Below, one piece after another: positions 33,172 through 42,356 of a stretch of DNA of 64,000 bases. Source of the stretch: Allonocardiopsis opalescens (lineage in GTDB: Bacteria; Actinomycetota; Actinomycetes; Streptosporangiales; Streptosporangiaceae); the NCBI RefSeq assembly GCF_003002095.1, contig NZ_PVZC01000001.1, positions 248,001-312,000 of the forward strand, written 5' to 3'. The notes beneath the pieces were generated by a model. The model worked only from the letters and a program-made list of their open reading frames with translations. It was not told the DNA's origin and did not search any database. Within the stretch, counting starts at the first letter, position 1, and the number at the start of each line of letters is the position of its first letter. Made by a program: the position numbers and the translations under genes.

Positions 33172-35637
33172 TCACGGTACCGGCAGGCCCACGATGTCCT
33201 CGGGGCGGACCGGGGCGTGGGCGAGCGGGCGGCCGGTGGCGGCGCGGATGGCGGCGATGATGGCGGGGGTCGAGGACAGGGTGGGCGGTTCGCCGGCGCC
33301 GCGCAGGCCGTACGGGGCGTGCGGGTCGGGGTGCTCCAGGATCTCGACGCGCATGGGCGGCATGTCCAGGATGGTGGGGATCAGGTAGTCGGTGAAGGAC
33401 GGGTTGCGCACGGCGGCGTCGCGCACCTGCACCTCCTCCATCAGGGCCAGGCCCAGGCCCTGGGCGGAGCCGCCGTGGATCTGGCCGGCGAGCTGCAGGG
33501 GGTTGAGCGCGCGGCCCACGTCCTGGACGGCCGCCAATTCGACCACCCGGACCAGGCCGAGTTCGGTGTCGACGTCCACCACGGCGCGGTGCACGCACAT
33601 CGCGAACTGGACGTGCGCGTCGCCCTGCCCGGTCAGCGGGTCCATCGGCCGGGTGGGGCGGTGCCGGAAGACGCGGGTCTCCTCCACGGCGGTGTCGGCC
33701 AGCAGCTCGGCCAGCTCCGCCACCACCGCGCCCAGCCGCGTCACGACCGCGCCGCCGCGCAGCTCCAGCGCGTCGTCGGCGCCGGGCGGCAGGCCGCGCT
33801 CGCGGGCCAGCCGGAAGACGGCCTCGCGCACCGCCTCGCACGCGGCCTTGACCGCGCCGCCGGTCATGTAGGACTGGCGGGAGGCCGACGAGGAGCCCGA
33901 GGAGCCCACCGCGGTGTCGGCGGGGCGCACCACCACCCGCTCCACGCCCAGCTCGGTCCTGGCCACCTGCTGCTGGACGGTGACCAGGCCCTGGCCCACC
34001 TCGGCGGCGGCGGTGTGCACCTGCACGGCGGGCTCGCCGCCCACCAGCTCCAGCCGGACCCGCGCGGTGGAGTAGTCGTCGAAGGACTCCGAGTAGCAGA
34101 TGTTCTTGATGCCCACGCCGTAGCCGACGCCGCGCACCACGCCCTCGCCCCGGGTGGTGCCGGCGACGCCGCCCGGCAGCCGCCGCGGGTCCGTGCCGGG
34201 TCCGGTCTCCGGCTCCGCGGGCGGCGGCAGCGCGCGGGCGCGCGCCAGCATGTCGGCCATCGGCAGCGGCATGTCCACCGGTTGCCCGGTGGCGGTGCGC
34301 GAGCCCTCGGACATCGCATTGCGGATCCGCAGCTCCACCGGGTGCATGCCCAGCGCCTCGGCCAGCCGGTCCATCTGCGACTCGTAGCCGAAGCACGCCT
34401 GCACCGCACCGAAGCCGCGCATCGCGCCGCACGGCGGGTTGTTGGTGTACACGCCGTAGGCGTCCACCCGCACGTTCGGCACCTCGTAGGGGCCCACCGC
34501 CATCGAGGACGCCACCCCGACCACGGCCGAGGTGGTCGACGCGTACGCGCCGCCGTCCAGCACGATCTCCATGGTGGCGAAGACGAGGGTGCCGTCGGCG
34601 CGGGCACCGTGCTCGTAGCGCATGGTGGCCGGGTGCCGGTGCACGTGGCCGAAGAAGGACTCCTCGCGGTGGTAGACCATCTTCACCGGCCGCCCGGTGC
34701 GCAGCGCCAGCAGGCAGGCGTGCGCCTGCATGGACAGGTCCTCGCGGGCGCCGAAGGCGCCGCCCACCCCGGCCAGGTTCAGCCGCACCTTCTCCGGCGG
34801 CAGGCCCAGGCACGGCGCCAGCTGCGACTGGTCGACGTGCAGCCACTGGGTGGCGACGTAGAGGTCCACGCCGCCGTCGGCCGCCGGGACCGCCAGGCCC
34901 GACTCGGGGCCGAGGAAGGCCTGGTCCTGCATGCCGACCTGGTACTCGCCGGTGACGATCACATCGGCCTGCGCCCGCACCTCGTCCAGGCCCGCCCCGG
35001 CGGCGAAGGCGCCGGTGCGCACCGGCTGGTACCGGACGACATTGGCCGGGCGCGCCGCCCCGCCGGGCTCAGGCGGGGCGGCGGGGCCGTGCACCGGCGG
35101 GCAGGCCGGGTCGAAGGCGGCGCGGCGCGCGTCGGAGACGGGTTCGAGCACCTCGTAGTCGACGGCGATGCGCATCATCGCGCGCCGCGCCGTCTCCGGG
35201 TGGTCGGCGGCCACGATCGCGACGGGCTCGCCCTGGTAGCGCACCTTCCCGTCGGCCAGCACCGGCTGGTCGGCGCGCTCCAGGCCGTAGTACTTGGCGC
35301 CGGGCACGTCCTCGTGGGTGAGCACCGCGTACACGCCGGGCAGCCGCACCGCCTCGGTGAGGTCGATGCCCCGGATCCGCGCGTGCGGGTGCGGGCTGCG
35401 CAGGGTGGCGCCCCACAGCATGTCGTCGGCCCACAGGTCGGAGGAGTAGGCGAACTCGCCGGTCACCTTCAGCACGCCGTCTGGCCGCGGCGCGTCGGTG
35501 CCCACGCCGTGCCGGACCCCGCCGCGCTCGGCCGGGTCGGCGGGCACCGGGGGCGCGGCGGGCGCGGCCGGTGCGCGGGTCTCACTGGACGCTGTCACGG
35601 GCGATCCGCCTTCCGTGCGGGCGCTGGTCGCGCTCAT
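33172..35637 (-). CDS. xanthine dehydrogenase, molybdopterin-binding subunit
   Basis: An 821-residue Mo-MCD subunit of the xanthine oxidase family that hydroxylates hypoxanthine or xanthine. It shows the a/b hammerhead start GVGTDAPRPDGVLKVTGEFAY, the cofactor loop NLAGVGGAFGARED, a second cofactor site in AMRGFGAVQACFGYESQMD and the C-terminal AAEVGQGLVTVQQQ. ATG 35637 overlaps the upstream deaminase gene by 56 nt; GTG 35598 would shorten that to 17. It works with the FAD and 2Fe-2S subunits encoded just upstream. Substrate range is inferred from the uricase pathway around it. Confidence 0.88.
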   Translation of the reverse strand: MSATSARTEGGSPVTASSETRAPAAPAAPPVPADPAERGGVRHGVGTDAPRPDGVLKVTGEFAYSSDLWADDMLWGATLRSPHPHARIRGIDLTEAVRLPGVYAVLTHEDVPGAKYYGLERADQPVLADGKVRYQGEPVAIVAADHPETARRAMMRIAVDYEVLEPVSDARRAAFDPACPPVHGPAAPPEPGGAARPANVVRYQPVRTGAFAAGAGLDEVRAQADVIVTGEYQVGMQDQAFLGPESGLAVPAADGGVDLYVATQWLHVDQSQLAPCLGLPPEKVRLNLAGVGGAFGAREDLSMQAHACLLALRTGRPVKMVYHREESFFGHVHRHPATMRYEHGARADGTLVFATMEIVLDGGAYASTTSAVVGVASSMAVGPYEVPNVRVDAYGVYTNNPPCGAMRGFGAVQACFGYESQMDRLAEALGMHPVELRIRNAMSEGSRTATGQPVDMPLPMADMLARARALPPPAEPETGPGTDPRRLPGGVAGTTRGEGVVRGVGYGVGIKNICYSESFDDYSTARVRLELVGGEPAVQVHTAAAEVGQGLVTVQQQVARTELGVERVVVRPADTAVGSSGSSSASRQSYMTGGAVKAACEAVREAVFRLARERGLPPGADDALELRGGAVVTRLGAVVAELAELLADTAVEETRVFRHRPTRPMDPLTGQGDAHVQFAMCVHRAVVDVDTELGLVRVVELAAVQDVGRALNPLQLAGQIHGGSAQGLGLALMEEVQVRDAAVRNPSFTDYLIPTILDMPPMRVEILEHPDPHAPYGLRGAGEPPTLSSTPAIIAAIRAATGRPLAHAPVRPEDIVGLPVP

Positions 35638-36991
35638 CCCCCCGCCACCCCCGGAGGAGCCTGCGGTGCGCCGCGGCCCCGGCGCTCGCGGCCTCCTGCG
35701 CGGAGACGGTGCGCAGCTCACCGCGCTCCACCACGGTGCGGCCGCCCACCAGCAGCAGGTCCAGTGGCGGGACGGGGCCGAAGACGAGGGCGGCCACCGG
35801 GTCGGCGATCACGTCCGCGCCGAAGCCGTCGACTCGCCACAGGGCGAGGTCGGCGAGCTTGCCCGGTTCGAGTGAGCCGATCTCGTCCTCGCGGCCCAGG
35901 CAGCGGGCGCCGCCCAGGGTGCCGATCCGGAGTGCCTCGCGGGCGTCCAGCGCGGTCGGGCCGAGCCGGGCCCTGGCCATCAGCAGGGCTTGGCGCAGCT
36001 CGCCCGCGAGCGGGGTCAGTTCGCTGGAGGCGGCGCCGTCCACGCCCAGGCCGACGGGGACCCCGGCGCGCAGCAGTTCGGTGACGCGGGCGATGCCCGC
36101 GCCGAGCCGGGCGTTGGAGCTGGGGCAGTGCGCGACGCCGGTGCCGGTGGCGGCGAGCCGGGCGAGGGCGTCGTCGGACAGGTGCACGCCGTGGGCGAGC
36201 CAGACGTCGGGGCCGAGCCAGCCCAGCTTCTCGGCGTAGGCGACCGGTGGCAGGCCGAACTCGCGGCGGCACTGCTCCTCCTCGTCCAGCGTCTCGGCGA
36301 GGTGGGTGTGCAGCCGCACGCCCGCGGCGCGGGCCAGTTCGGCCGCCTGGGTCATCAGCCGGGGGCTGGCCGAGAAGGGCGAGCAGGGTGCGACGGCGAC
36401 ACGGACCATGGCGCCGGGCGAGGGGTCGTGGTGGGCGTCGATCGCGTCCTGGGTGGCGCGCAGCGCCCCCTCGGTGGTCTCCACGATCTCGTCGGGCGGC
36501 AGGCCGCCCTCGGAGCGGCCCCGGTCCATCGAGCCGCGGCTGGGGTGGAAGCGCAGGCCGACCTGCGCAGCGGCCTCGATCTCGGCGGCCAGCAGGTCGC
36601 CGCGCCCGGACGGGAACACGTAGAGGTGGTCGGCGGCGGTGGTGCAGCCCGACAGCGCCAGCCACGACAGCCCGGCCAGCGCGGTGCCGCGCGAGACCTC
36701 GGCGTCGATGCGGGCCCACACCGGGTACAGCTCGACCAGCCACTCGAACAGGGTGGCGCTCTGCGCCATGCCCTGGGTGGCCCACTGGTAGAGGTGGTGG
36801 TGGGTGTTGACCAGGCCGGGGGTGAGCAGGCGGCCCCGCCCGTCCACCCGGCGGGCCCCCGGCAGCTCGGGCGCGGGACCCGGCCCCACCGACGCGATCC
36901 GGCCGTCGACCGCCACCAGGTGCCCGTCGGGGAAGTCGGGGCCCGACACCGGCGCGATGTGCGCGCCCTCGATCACGACGGGGCCGCTCAC
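35582..36991 (-). CDS. 8-oxoguanine/guanine-type deaminase (amidohydrolase)
   Basis: A 469-residue metal-dependent deaminase of the TRZ/ATZ group. Metal ligands are NTHHHLYQWATQG (near residue 70), the His in LHTHLAETLDEEEQCRREF, the His in WLAHGVHLS and the Asp in VGLGVDGAASS. The LAETLDEEEQCRREFG segment resembles 8-oxoguanine deaminases, which yield urate directly. Guanine deaminase to xanthine is the alternative. The GTG start overlaps the stop of the 2Fe-2S subunit gene (GTGA). Either activity feeds urate or xanthine to the neighbouring enzymes. Confidence 0.82.
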   Translation of the reverse strand: MSGPVVIEGAHIAPVSGPDFPDGHLVAVDGRIASVGPGPAPELPGARRVDGRGRLLTPGLVNTHHHLYQWATQGMAQSATLFEWLVELYPVWARIDAEVSRGTALAGLSWLALSGCTTAADHLYVFPSGRGDLLAAEIEAAAQVGLRFHPSRGSMDRGRSEGGLPPDEIVETTEGALRATQDAIDAHHDPSPGAMVRVAVAPCSPFSASPRLMTQAAELARAAGVRLHTHLAETLDEEEQCRREFGLPPVAYAEKLGWLGPDVWLAHGVHLSDDALARLAATGTGVAHCPSSNARLGAGIARVTELLRAGVPVGLGVDGAASSELTPLAGELRQALLMARARLGPTALDAREALRIGTLGGARCLGREDEIGSLEPGKLADLALWRVDGFGADVIADPVAALVFGPVPPLDLLLVGGRTVVERGELRTVSAQEAASAGAAAHRRLLRGWRGDERDQRPHGRRIARDSVQ

Positions 36992-37476
36992 GCCGCGCCC
37001 CCCGCCCGCTCGGCGGCCAGCCGCACCGCGGCCAGGATCTGCTCGTAGCCGGTGCAGCGGCACAGGTTCCCGGCCAGCGCCTCGCGGACCTCGTCGTCGC
37101 CGGGCGGCTGCCCGCCCGCGCCCACGGTGCGGCGGAGCAGGTCGTGGGTCTGCACCAGCAGGCCGGGGGTGCAGAAGCCGCACTGCACCGCGCCCGCGTC
37201 CACGAAGGCGCTCTGCACCGGGTCCAGCGCCTCGCCGTCGGCCAGGCCCTCGACGGTGCGGACCGAGCGGCCCTCGGCCTGCCCGGCCGCCACCAGGCAG
37301 GCGCACACCGTCTCGCCGTCCAGGTACACCGTGCACGAGCCGCACTCGCCCTGCTCGCAGGCGTTCTTGCTGCCCGGCAGCCCCAGCCGCTCGCGCAGCA
37401 CGTACAGCAGGCTCTCGCCCGCCCACACGTCGTCGGCCCGCACCGGGCGGCCGTTGACCTCGAAGCTCACCCGCAC
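36988..37476 (-). CDS. xanthine dehydrogenase, 2Fe-2S subunit
   Basis: A 162-residue protein with two [2Fe-2S] clusters: a plant-ferredoxin-type site (CEQGECGSCTVYLDG and a later Cys in CACLVAA) and the helical site (CGFCTPG and CRCTGYEQI). It moves electrons from the Mo site to FAD. GTG 37476 has a GGGAG site at 7 nt; GTG 37470 overlapping the previous stop is possible. It sits between the FAD subunit and deaminase genes in a tight overlapping series. Confidence 0.93.
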   Translation of the reverse strand: MRVSFEVNGRPVRADDVWAGESLLYVLRERLGLPGSKNACEQGECGSCTVYLDGETVCACLVAAGQAEGRSVRTVEGLADGEALDPVQSAFVDAGAVQCGFCTPGLLVQTHDLLRRTVGAGGQPPGDDEVREALAGNLCRCTGYEQILAAVRLAAERAGGAA

Positions 37477-38363
37477 GGGTCCGCTCCCTTCCGGTAGTCC
37501 TCCCACGCCCAGCGGAGCGTGCGACGCGCCAGCACGCCCACGGCGTGCCGCCGGTAGGCGGCGCTGCCGCGCACGTCGTCGATGGGCCGGGCCGCCCGCG
37601 CGGCCAGCTCGCCGAAGCGGCGCTCCACCGCCTCGGGCAGCGGCCGCCGCGCCTCCCAGCGGTCGGCCAGCTCCGCCCGCAGGAAATCCTCGGCCTCGTG
37701 CGCCCGCAGCGGGACGGGTCCGGCCGAGCCGATGCCGGTGCCGACCTCGCCGAGCGCTGGCCGCAGCTCGATCGCGAAGGAGCAGACCGCGATCACCATC
37801 GCGTTGCGGGTGCCGACCTTGGCGAAGCGCTGCGGCCCGGCGGCCGGCGGCAGCAGCACCGCGGCGATCAGCTCGTCGGGGCGCAGCTCGGTGCGGCGCG
37901 GTGCCAGGTAGAAGTCGCGGGCCGGCACCCGGCGCACCTCGCCGCGGGAGGCCAGCTCGACCTGCGCGTCCGTGGCGAGCAGCGGCGGGTGGGCGTCGCC
38001 CGCGGGCGACGCGGCCCCCAGGTTGCCGCCGACGGTGCCGCGGTTGCGGATCTGCGGTGAGCCGATGGTGCGCGCCGCCGCGGCCAGCGCGGGCGCCCGC
38101 GCGGCCAGCTCGGCCACGATCCTGGTGTAGGGCACCCCGGCGCCCAGCCGCAGCCAGCCGCCGTCGGGCCCGTGGCCGCGCGGCTCGGGCAGGCCGGACA
38201 GGTCGATCAGCGCCTCGGGCAGCTCGGCCGGGCGGCCGAACTCGCTGCCGGACGCGTTCAGCTCCACCATCACGTCGGTGCCGCCCATCAGCGGCCGCGC
38301 GCCGGGCAGCTCCGCCCGCATGGCCAGCGCCTCGTCCCAGTCGGCCGGGCGCAGGAACTCCAT
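37467..38363 (-). CDS. xanthine dehydrogenase, FAD-binding subunit
   Basis: A 298-residue CoxM/XdhB-type flavoprotein subunit. FAD loops are LMGGTDVMVELNAS and TVGGNLGAASPAGDAHPPLLA; a C-terminal CO-dehydrogenase flavoprotein domain follows. It receives electrons from the 2Fe-2S subunit and passes them to NAD+ or another acceptor. ATG 38363 (MEFLRPADW) has GGAGG at 7 nt, preferred over ATG 38387. It is the first gene of the xanthine dehydrogenase block, 187 nt after the uricase gene. Confidence 0.92.
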   Translation of the reverse strand: MEFLRPADWDEALAMRAELPGARPLMGGTDVMVELNASGSEFGRPAELPEALIDLSGLPEPRGHGPDGGWLRLGAGVPYTRIVAELAARAPALAAAARTIGSPQIRNRGTVGGNLGAASPAGDAHPPLLATDAQVELASRGEVRRVPARDFYLAPRRTELRPDELIAAVLLPPAAGPQRFAKVGTRNAMVIAVCSFAIELRPALGEVGTGIGSAGPVPLRAHEAEDFLRAELADRWEARRPLPEAVERRFGELAARAARPIDDVRGSAAYRRHAVGVLARRTLRWAWEDYRKGADPCG

Positions 38364-38550
38364 GCCGCCGCCTCCGGACGCGCTCACGGCCGCCGCCCCC
38401 GCGCGCCCGCCGCCGCACTCCCGATGCCGTCCGCTGCTCTCACGCCGCCTCCACCGCCGCCGGCCGCCCGGCGGCGCGTCCCGTTCCGATCCCCGTGTCC
38501 CGCACCCGCCCCGCCGGCCGGGTCCGGCCCGTCATATCCCACCGCTGCCC

Positions 38551-39444
38551 TCACCAGCAGAAATCCACGGTGGGAAGCTCGTCGCGCAGCACGGTGCCCT
38601 CGATCAGCCCGTAGGGGCGGTCGGCCGCGTAGAAGACCTCGCCGGGGTTGTCGAGACCGAAGGGGTCCAGGTCGACCAGGAAGTGGTGCCGGTTGGGCAG
38701 CGAGAGCCGCACCTCGGCGAGTTCGGGCCGCTCGCGCAGCAGGGTCTGGCCCATCGCGTACAGGGTCTGCTGGAGGGAGCGGCTGTAGGTGTCGGCGAAG
38801 GCGGCCAGCAGCAGCTCGCGGGCCGCGGTGTGGGAGGCGTCCCAGTCGGGGGCCGCGTCGGGGTCGGGCTCGGTGGCGGTGTGCCGCCAGCGGGCGTCCA
38901 CCGAGGTGGCGAGCAGCCGGTCACCGGTCTCTGCGAGGGTGGTGTAGCGGTCGCGCGGGAAGCCGCGGAACTCCGAGCCGCTGGTGTTCAGGACGGTCAG
39001 CCCGCTCAGCCCCGACACGGTCCAGGCCGCGGGCGGCCCGCCCGGCTCGCGCCGGCAGGTGACGGTCGCGGTGCGCGCCTCGCCGCCGGCGCGGGAGAAG
39101 GAGTGCGGCCGCCCGCCGGTGCGCTGCCAGGCGTGCTGCTCCACCGACACCCGCGCCTGCCGCACCGCCTCGACCGTGTCGGTGAAGTGCCGGGCCAGCC
39201 GGAGCGCGAAGGTCTCGGGCGTGCCGACGCCGAACTCGCGGGCGAAGGCGTACACGGTGTTCTTCTGCGAGTCCGTCGGCAGCACCCGGGAGTTGTCGCC
39301 GGTCAGGTGGGTCTCGGTGAGTTCGCCGGACAGGGCGATGCCCACGGTGAGGTCGGTGACCCGGTGCCGCTCCGCGCCCCGCTCGACGTGCACCAGCCGC
39401 ACCTCGGCCTTGCCGTAGCGGTTCGGCCCCAGCACGATGCCCAA
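38551..39444 (-). CDS. urate oxidase (uricase, cofactor-free)
   Basis: A 297-residue tunnel-fold enzyme that oxidises urate to 5-hydroxyisourate. GIVLGPNRYGKAEVRLVHV is the N-terminal family motif with the catalytic Lys. VLPTDSQKNTVYAFA contains the catalytic Thr, and SLPNRHHFLVDL the second signature. A TTG start (39444) with GGGAG 6 nt upstream gives the canonical N-terminus MGIVLGPN. The start is 2 nt after the HIU hydrolase stop, so the two are coupled. Confidence 0.94.
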   Translation of the reverse strand: MGIVLGPNRYGKAEVRLVHVERGAERHRVTDLTVGIALSGELTETHLTGDNSRVLPTDSQKNTVYAFAREFGVGTPETFALRLARHFTDTVEAVRQARVSVEQHAWQRTGGRPHSFSRAGGEARTATVTCRREPGGPPAAWTVSGLSGLTVLNTSGSEFRGFPRDRYTTLAETGDRLLATSVDARWRHTATEPDPDAAPDWDASHTAARELLLAAFADTYSRSLQQTLYAMGQTLLRERPELAEVRLSLPNRHHFLVDLDPFGLDNPGEVFYAADRPYGLIEGTVLRDELPTVDFCW

Positions 39445-39446
39445 GC

Positions 39447-39785
39447 TCAGCTCCCTCGGTAGGTGGAGTACGCGAACGGGCTCAGCAGCAGCGGCACGTG
39501 GTAGTGGCCGCCTGCCTCGGTGACGGTGAAGGCGACCGCGACCTCCGGGTAGAAGGCGGCGACGCCGAGGGCGGCGAAGTAGCCGCCGGTGTCGAAGACC
39601 AGCCGGAAGTCGCCGGGGTCCACCGCGGCGGGGTCGTGCCAGTCGCGCAGCCGCCCGTCGCCGTCGGTGCGGCCCTCGGCCAGCGGCGCCCCGCCGGGAC
39701 CGCACGGCTCCAGCCGGACCGCCAGCCCGCGGGCGGGGGCGCCCACCCGGGCGTCCAGGACGTGGGTGGAGACGGTGGCGCTCAC
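39447..39785 (-). CDS. 5-hydroxyisourate hydrolase (transthyretin-like)
   Basis: A 112-residue enzyme that hydrolyses 5-hydroxyisourate to OHCU. The N-terminal STHVLDARVGAPARGLAV, the central RTDGDGRLRDW and the diagnostic C-terminal tetrapeptide YRGS (AYSTYRGS) define HIU hydrolase. The GTG start overlaps the OHCU decarboxylase stop (GTGA). It should form a tetramer in the cytoplasm. Confidence 0.94.
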   Translation of the reverse strand: MSATVSTHVLDARVGAPARGLAVRLEPCGPGGAPLAEGRTDGDGRLRDWHDPAAVDPGDFRLVFDTGGYFAALGVAAFYPEVAVAFTVTEAGGHYHVPLLLSPFAYSTYRGS

Positions 39786-40333
39786 CGGCCCTCCTCCGGG
39801 GGTGTCGGCCCGACCAGCCGGCCGAGGCGGATGCGGGTGATCCGGCGCAGTTCCTCGCGGACCACGGGCCGCTCGGCCGCGGGGTCGTTGCCGAGGCGCT
39901 CGCGCAGCGCGGCCAGCATCTCGGCGGCGCTGCGGCCGGTGGCGCAGATCAGGAAGACGTGGCCGAAGCGCTCCTCGTAGGCGCGGTTGCCCTCGACCAG
40001 TTCGGCCTGGAGGCGGGAGCCGGCGTCGTCGGCGCCGCTCTGCTCGCGCCGGGACCACGCCGCGGCGCGGTCGGCGCCGGCCGCGCGCTCGCCGATGCGG
40101 GGGTGGGCGGCCAGCGCCGCCTCGACCTGCTCCCAGTCGAGTTCGGCCAGCGCGGCGTCGGAGGCGGCGGCCAGCGCGCCGGCGGTGCCGTAGGGGCGGC
40201 CGGCGGCCACCCGCGCCGCCCACGGCGGGGAGGCGCAGCAGGCCAGCAGCTCCCGCTCGCACTCGTCGTCCGGCAGGCCGTTGAACGCGGGCAGCGGCAG
40301 GACGTCGGCGGAGTCGGCGGACGGGAAGGTCAA
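39782..40333 (-). CDS. OHCU decarboxylase
   Basis: A 183-residue all-helical enzyme that turns OHCU into (S)-allantoin. The catalytic His is in AHPRIGERA. FNGLPDDECERELLACCASP and YEERFGHVFLICATGRSA are family motifs. I chose TTG 40333 because GGAGG lies exactly 5 nt upstream and it gives an N-terminus of normal length. The three ureide genes run in reverse reaction order (decarboxylase, HIU hydrolase, uricase) with overlapping ends. Confidence 0.92.
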   Translation of the reverse strand: MTFPSADSADVLPLPAFNGLPDDECERELLACCASPPWAARVAAGRPYGTAGALAAASDAALAELDWEQVEAALAAHPRIGERAAGADRAAAWSRREQSGADDAGSRLQAELVEGNRAYEERFGHVFLICATGRSAAEMLAALRERLGNDPAAERPVVREELRRITRIRLGRLVGPTPPEEGR

Positions 40334-40588
40334 GCGGTCCTCCAGCCGTCGGCGGGCGGCGCAATGGCGCGGCGGGGGCCGGGAGCGGTGCCTGATCGCA
40401 TGACATGACTGTCCCCGACCCGGGACGAAATCGCGCTTTCCGCCAGGTTTCGGTCTGGTAAATCCCGGTGTGGTGACATGTGCGTGCCGTACCGCGCCGC
40501 GCCCACCGCGAAACGTGCCCGTCCGCCACCGCCCCCGGCCGGTACCGTGGAAGCGGTTCGCGGGCACGATCGATCGGGGAGGGCGACG

Positions 40589-41656
40589 GTGCGGCTGCCT
40601 GGCCTCGGCATGAGGGTGTACGTCATCGCCGGGGCGTCGGTGGCGCTCGTGCTGGCCCTCGTCGCGGTGCTGCTGACCCTGCCGGGCGAGGCGCCGGTGC
40701 TCCGCCCGCCGGAGCCCGAGGCGAGCGGCTCGCCGCCCGACTGGCGGATCGAGCTGGCGCCGGCCGAGGCGGCCGTCTGGGGCGGCTACCTCGCCCTGGG
40801 CGACTCCTACTCCTCCGGCGACGGCGCCGACTCCTACGCCCCGGGCACCGCGCGCGACGGCGGCTGCTGGCGCTCCGACAACGCCTATCCGCACCGGGTC
40901 GCCGAGGTGCACGCCTTCGCCGGCGGCCTGGGCTTCTGGGCCTGCAGCGGCCAGCGCGGGCAGGGGATGCTGGACCAGCTCGGCGGCGCCGACTCCCAGC
41001 TCGACCGGCTGGAGGCCGGCACCAGCCTGGTCACCCTGGGCGTGGGCGGCAACGACCTCGGCTTCGTCCCGGTGCTGCGCACCTGCATGGTGCGGCTGCC
41101 CTTCGTGGACGCCGACGCCTGCGCCGCCCAGGAGGCGGAGATCATCGAGCGGATGGACGTGCTGGACGGGGTGCTCGCCGAGATCCTGGCGGTCGTCGCC
41201 GAGCGGGCGCCGGACGCGCGGGTGCTGCTGGTGGGCTACCCGCGGCTGTTCCCGCCCGAGCCCGAGGGCTGGTACTACACCCTGCCGCCCGAGGACCAGC
41301 GCTGGATGAACACCATGGCCGCTGAGTTCAACGAGCGGCTGCGCGCGGCCGCGCGCCGGGCCGACGAGCTGCGCACCTCCGGCGACGGCGTGGGCAGCGT
41401 GGAGTTCGTCGACACCTACGACGCCTTCGACGGCCACGAGGTCGGCACCGACGAGCCGTGGCTGAACGGCGTGGTGCTCGCCTCCCGCGAGGAGGGCGGC
41501 ATCACGGTGGACCGCAGCAGCTTCCACCCCAACGCGGTCGGCCACCGCATCGTCGGCCAGGTCATCTCCGCGCAGGTCGAGCTGGGCCCGGGCCGGCCGC
41601 TGCTGGTGAGCAGGGCCGCCTACGCCCGCGCGGCCGCCGCGCCCTCGCCGCGCTAG
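40589..41656 (+). CDS. SGNH/GDSL hydrolase, membrane-anchored or secreted
   Basis: A 355-residue esterase/lipase. An N-terminal signal anchor (about residues 8-32) precedes the catalytic domain. Block I is LALGDSYSSGDG (Ser73), block III VGGNDLGF and block V SFHPNAVGH with the catalytic His. The set resembles actinomycete secreted lipases, with disulfide-forming Cys residues. GTG 40589 follows GGGGAGGG at good spacing. The substrate is unknown. It is divergent from the OHCU decarboxylase gene across a 255-nt region with no other clear element. Confidence 0.88.
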   Translation: MRLPGLGMRVYVIAGASVALVLALVAVLLTLPGEAPVLRPPEPEASGSPPDWRIELAPAEAAVWGGYLALGDSYSSGDGADSYAPGTARDGGCWRSDNAYPHRVAEVHAFAGGLGFWACSGQRGQGMLDQLGGADSQLDRLEAGTSLVTLGVGGNDLGFVPVLRTCMVRLPFVDADACAAQEAEIIERMDVLDGVLAEILAVVAERAPDARVLLVGYPRLFPPEPEGWYYTLPPEDQRWMNTMAAEFNERLRAAARRADELRTSGDGVGSVEFVDTYDAFDGHEVGTDEPWLNGVVLASREEGGITVDRSSFHPNAVGHRIVGQVISAQVELGPGRPLLVSRAAYARAAAAPSPR

Positions 41657-41672
41657 CGCACCGGCCGCCCGG

Positions 41673-42335
41673 CTACTCCACGTAGGGTGCGAGCGCCTCG
41701 ACGTAGGCGGCGGCCGGCACGGGCGCGTACACCTGCTCGGCCTCCAGCGCCACGTCCGCCTCGGCCTCCGTCGGGCAGACCGCCTCGGGCTCCAGCACCA
41801 CCGTCGCCACCTCGGCGCGGGTGCTCGCCTCCATCAGCGTGACGGTGTACTCCGGCACCGCCAGCGGCAGGCCCGCCCCGAACTCCGCGCACAGTCGCGG
41901 CGTCTTGGTCTCGCCGGTCAGCTCGGCGCAGGCCACCAGTTGGACGGCGGTGGCGTCCTGGCCCGCCCAGCCGGGCTGGGCCGCCTCGGGGCGGTCGTTG
42001 ACGTGCAGCGGCACCACGGGGAAGCCGTCGTCACCGCCGCCGGGCGCCTCGGCGAAGACCCGCACCGGGTGCGGCCCCTCACCGCCGTAGGCCGGCGCCT
42101 CGGGGAAGTAGAAGGGCCGCTCGCACATGGACGACATGTCGGTCTCCGCGGCGAGCACCTCGTCGCTCGGCCGCACCAGCCAGGTGTCGGCGGCGACGAA
42201 GCCGCCCGCGGCCGGCAGGACCAGCAGCGGCCAGGCCAGCCGCAGCCAGTGGCGCCTGCGCCGCCGGGTGCCTTCGGGGTTCTGCGGCCCCTCGGGCCGG
42301 AGCTGGTCGGCGGGCTGGGCACCCTCGGCGTTCAA
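41673..42335 (-). CDS. membrane-anchored hypothetical protein
   Basis: A 220-residue protein I do not recognise. A basic N-terminal segment (TRRRRRHWLR) is followed by one membrane helix (about 32-50, LAWPLLVLPAAGGFVAAD). The rest is an acidic extracytoplasmic domain with Cys residues in SSMCERPFYF, VACAELTG, PRLCAEFG and EAVCPTEA, likely forming disulfides. The start is TTG 42335. It lies 21 nt downstream of the AP-like membrane gene and may be in its operon. Confidence 0.6.
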   Translation of the reverse strand: MNAEGAQPADQLRPEGPQNPEGTRRRRRHWLRLAWPLLVLPAAGGFVAADTWLVRPSDEVLAAETDMSSMCERPFYFPEAPAYGGEGPHPVRVFAEAPGGGDDGFPVVPLHVNDRPEAAQPGWAGQDATAVQLVACAELTGETKTPRLCAEFGAGLPLAVPEYTVTLMEASTRAEVATVVLEPEAVCPTEAEADVALEAEQVYAPVPAAAYVEALAPYVE

Positions 42336-42356
42336 CGGGTCTGCTCACGCTCCTCG

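Noticed and set aside
40334-40588. A purine or molybdenum-cofactor riboswitch in the OHCU decarboxylase/SGNH divergent region
   Set aside because: No conserved riboswitch core is visible; only a weak CCAG/CTGG repeat near 40446-40461.
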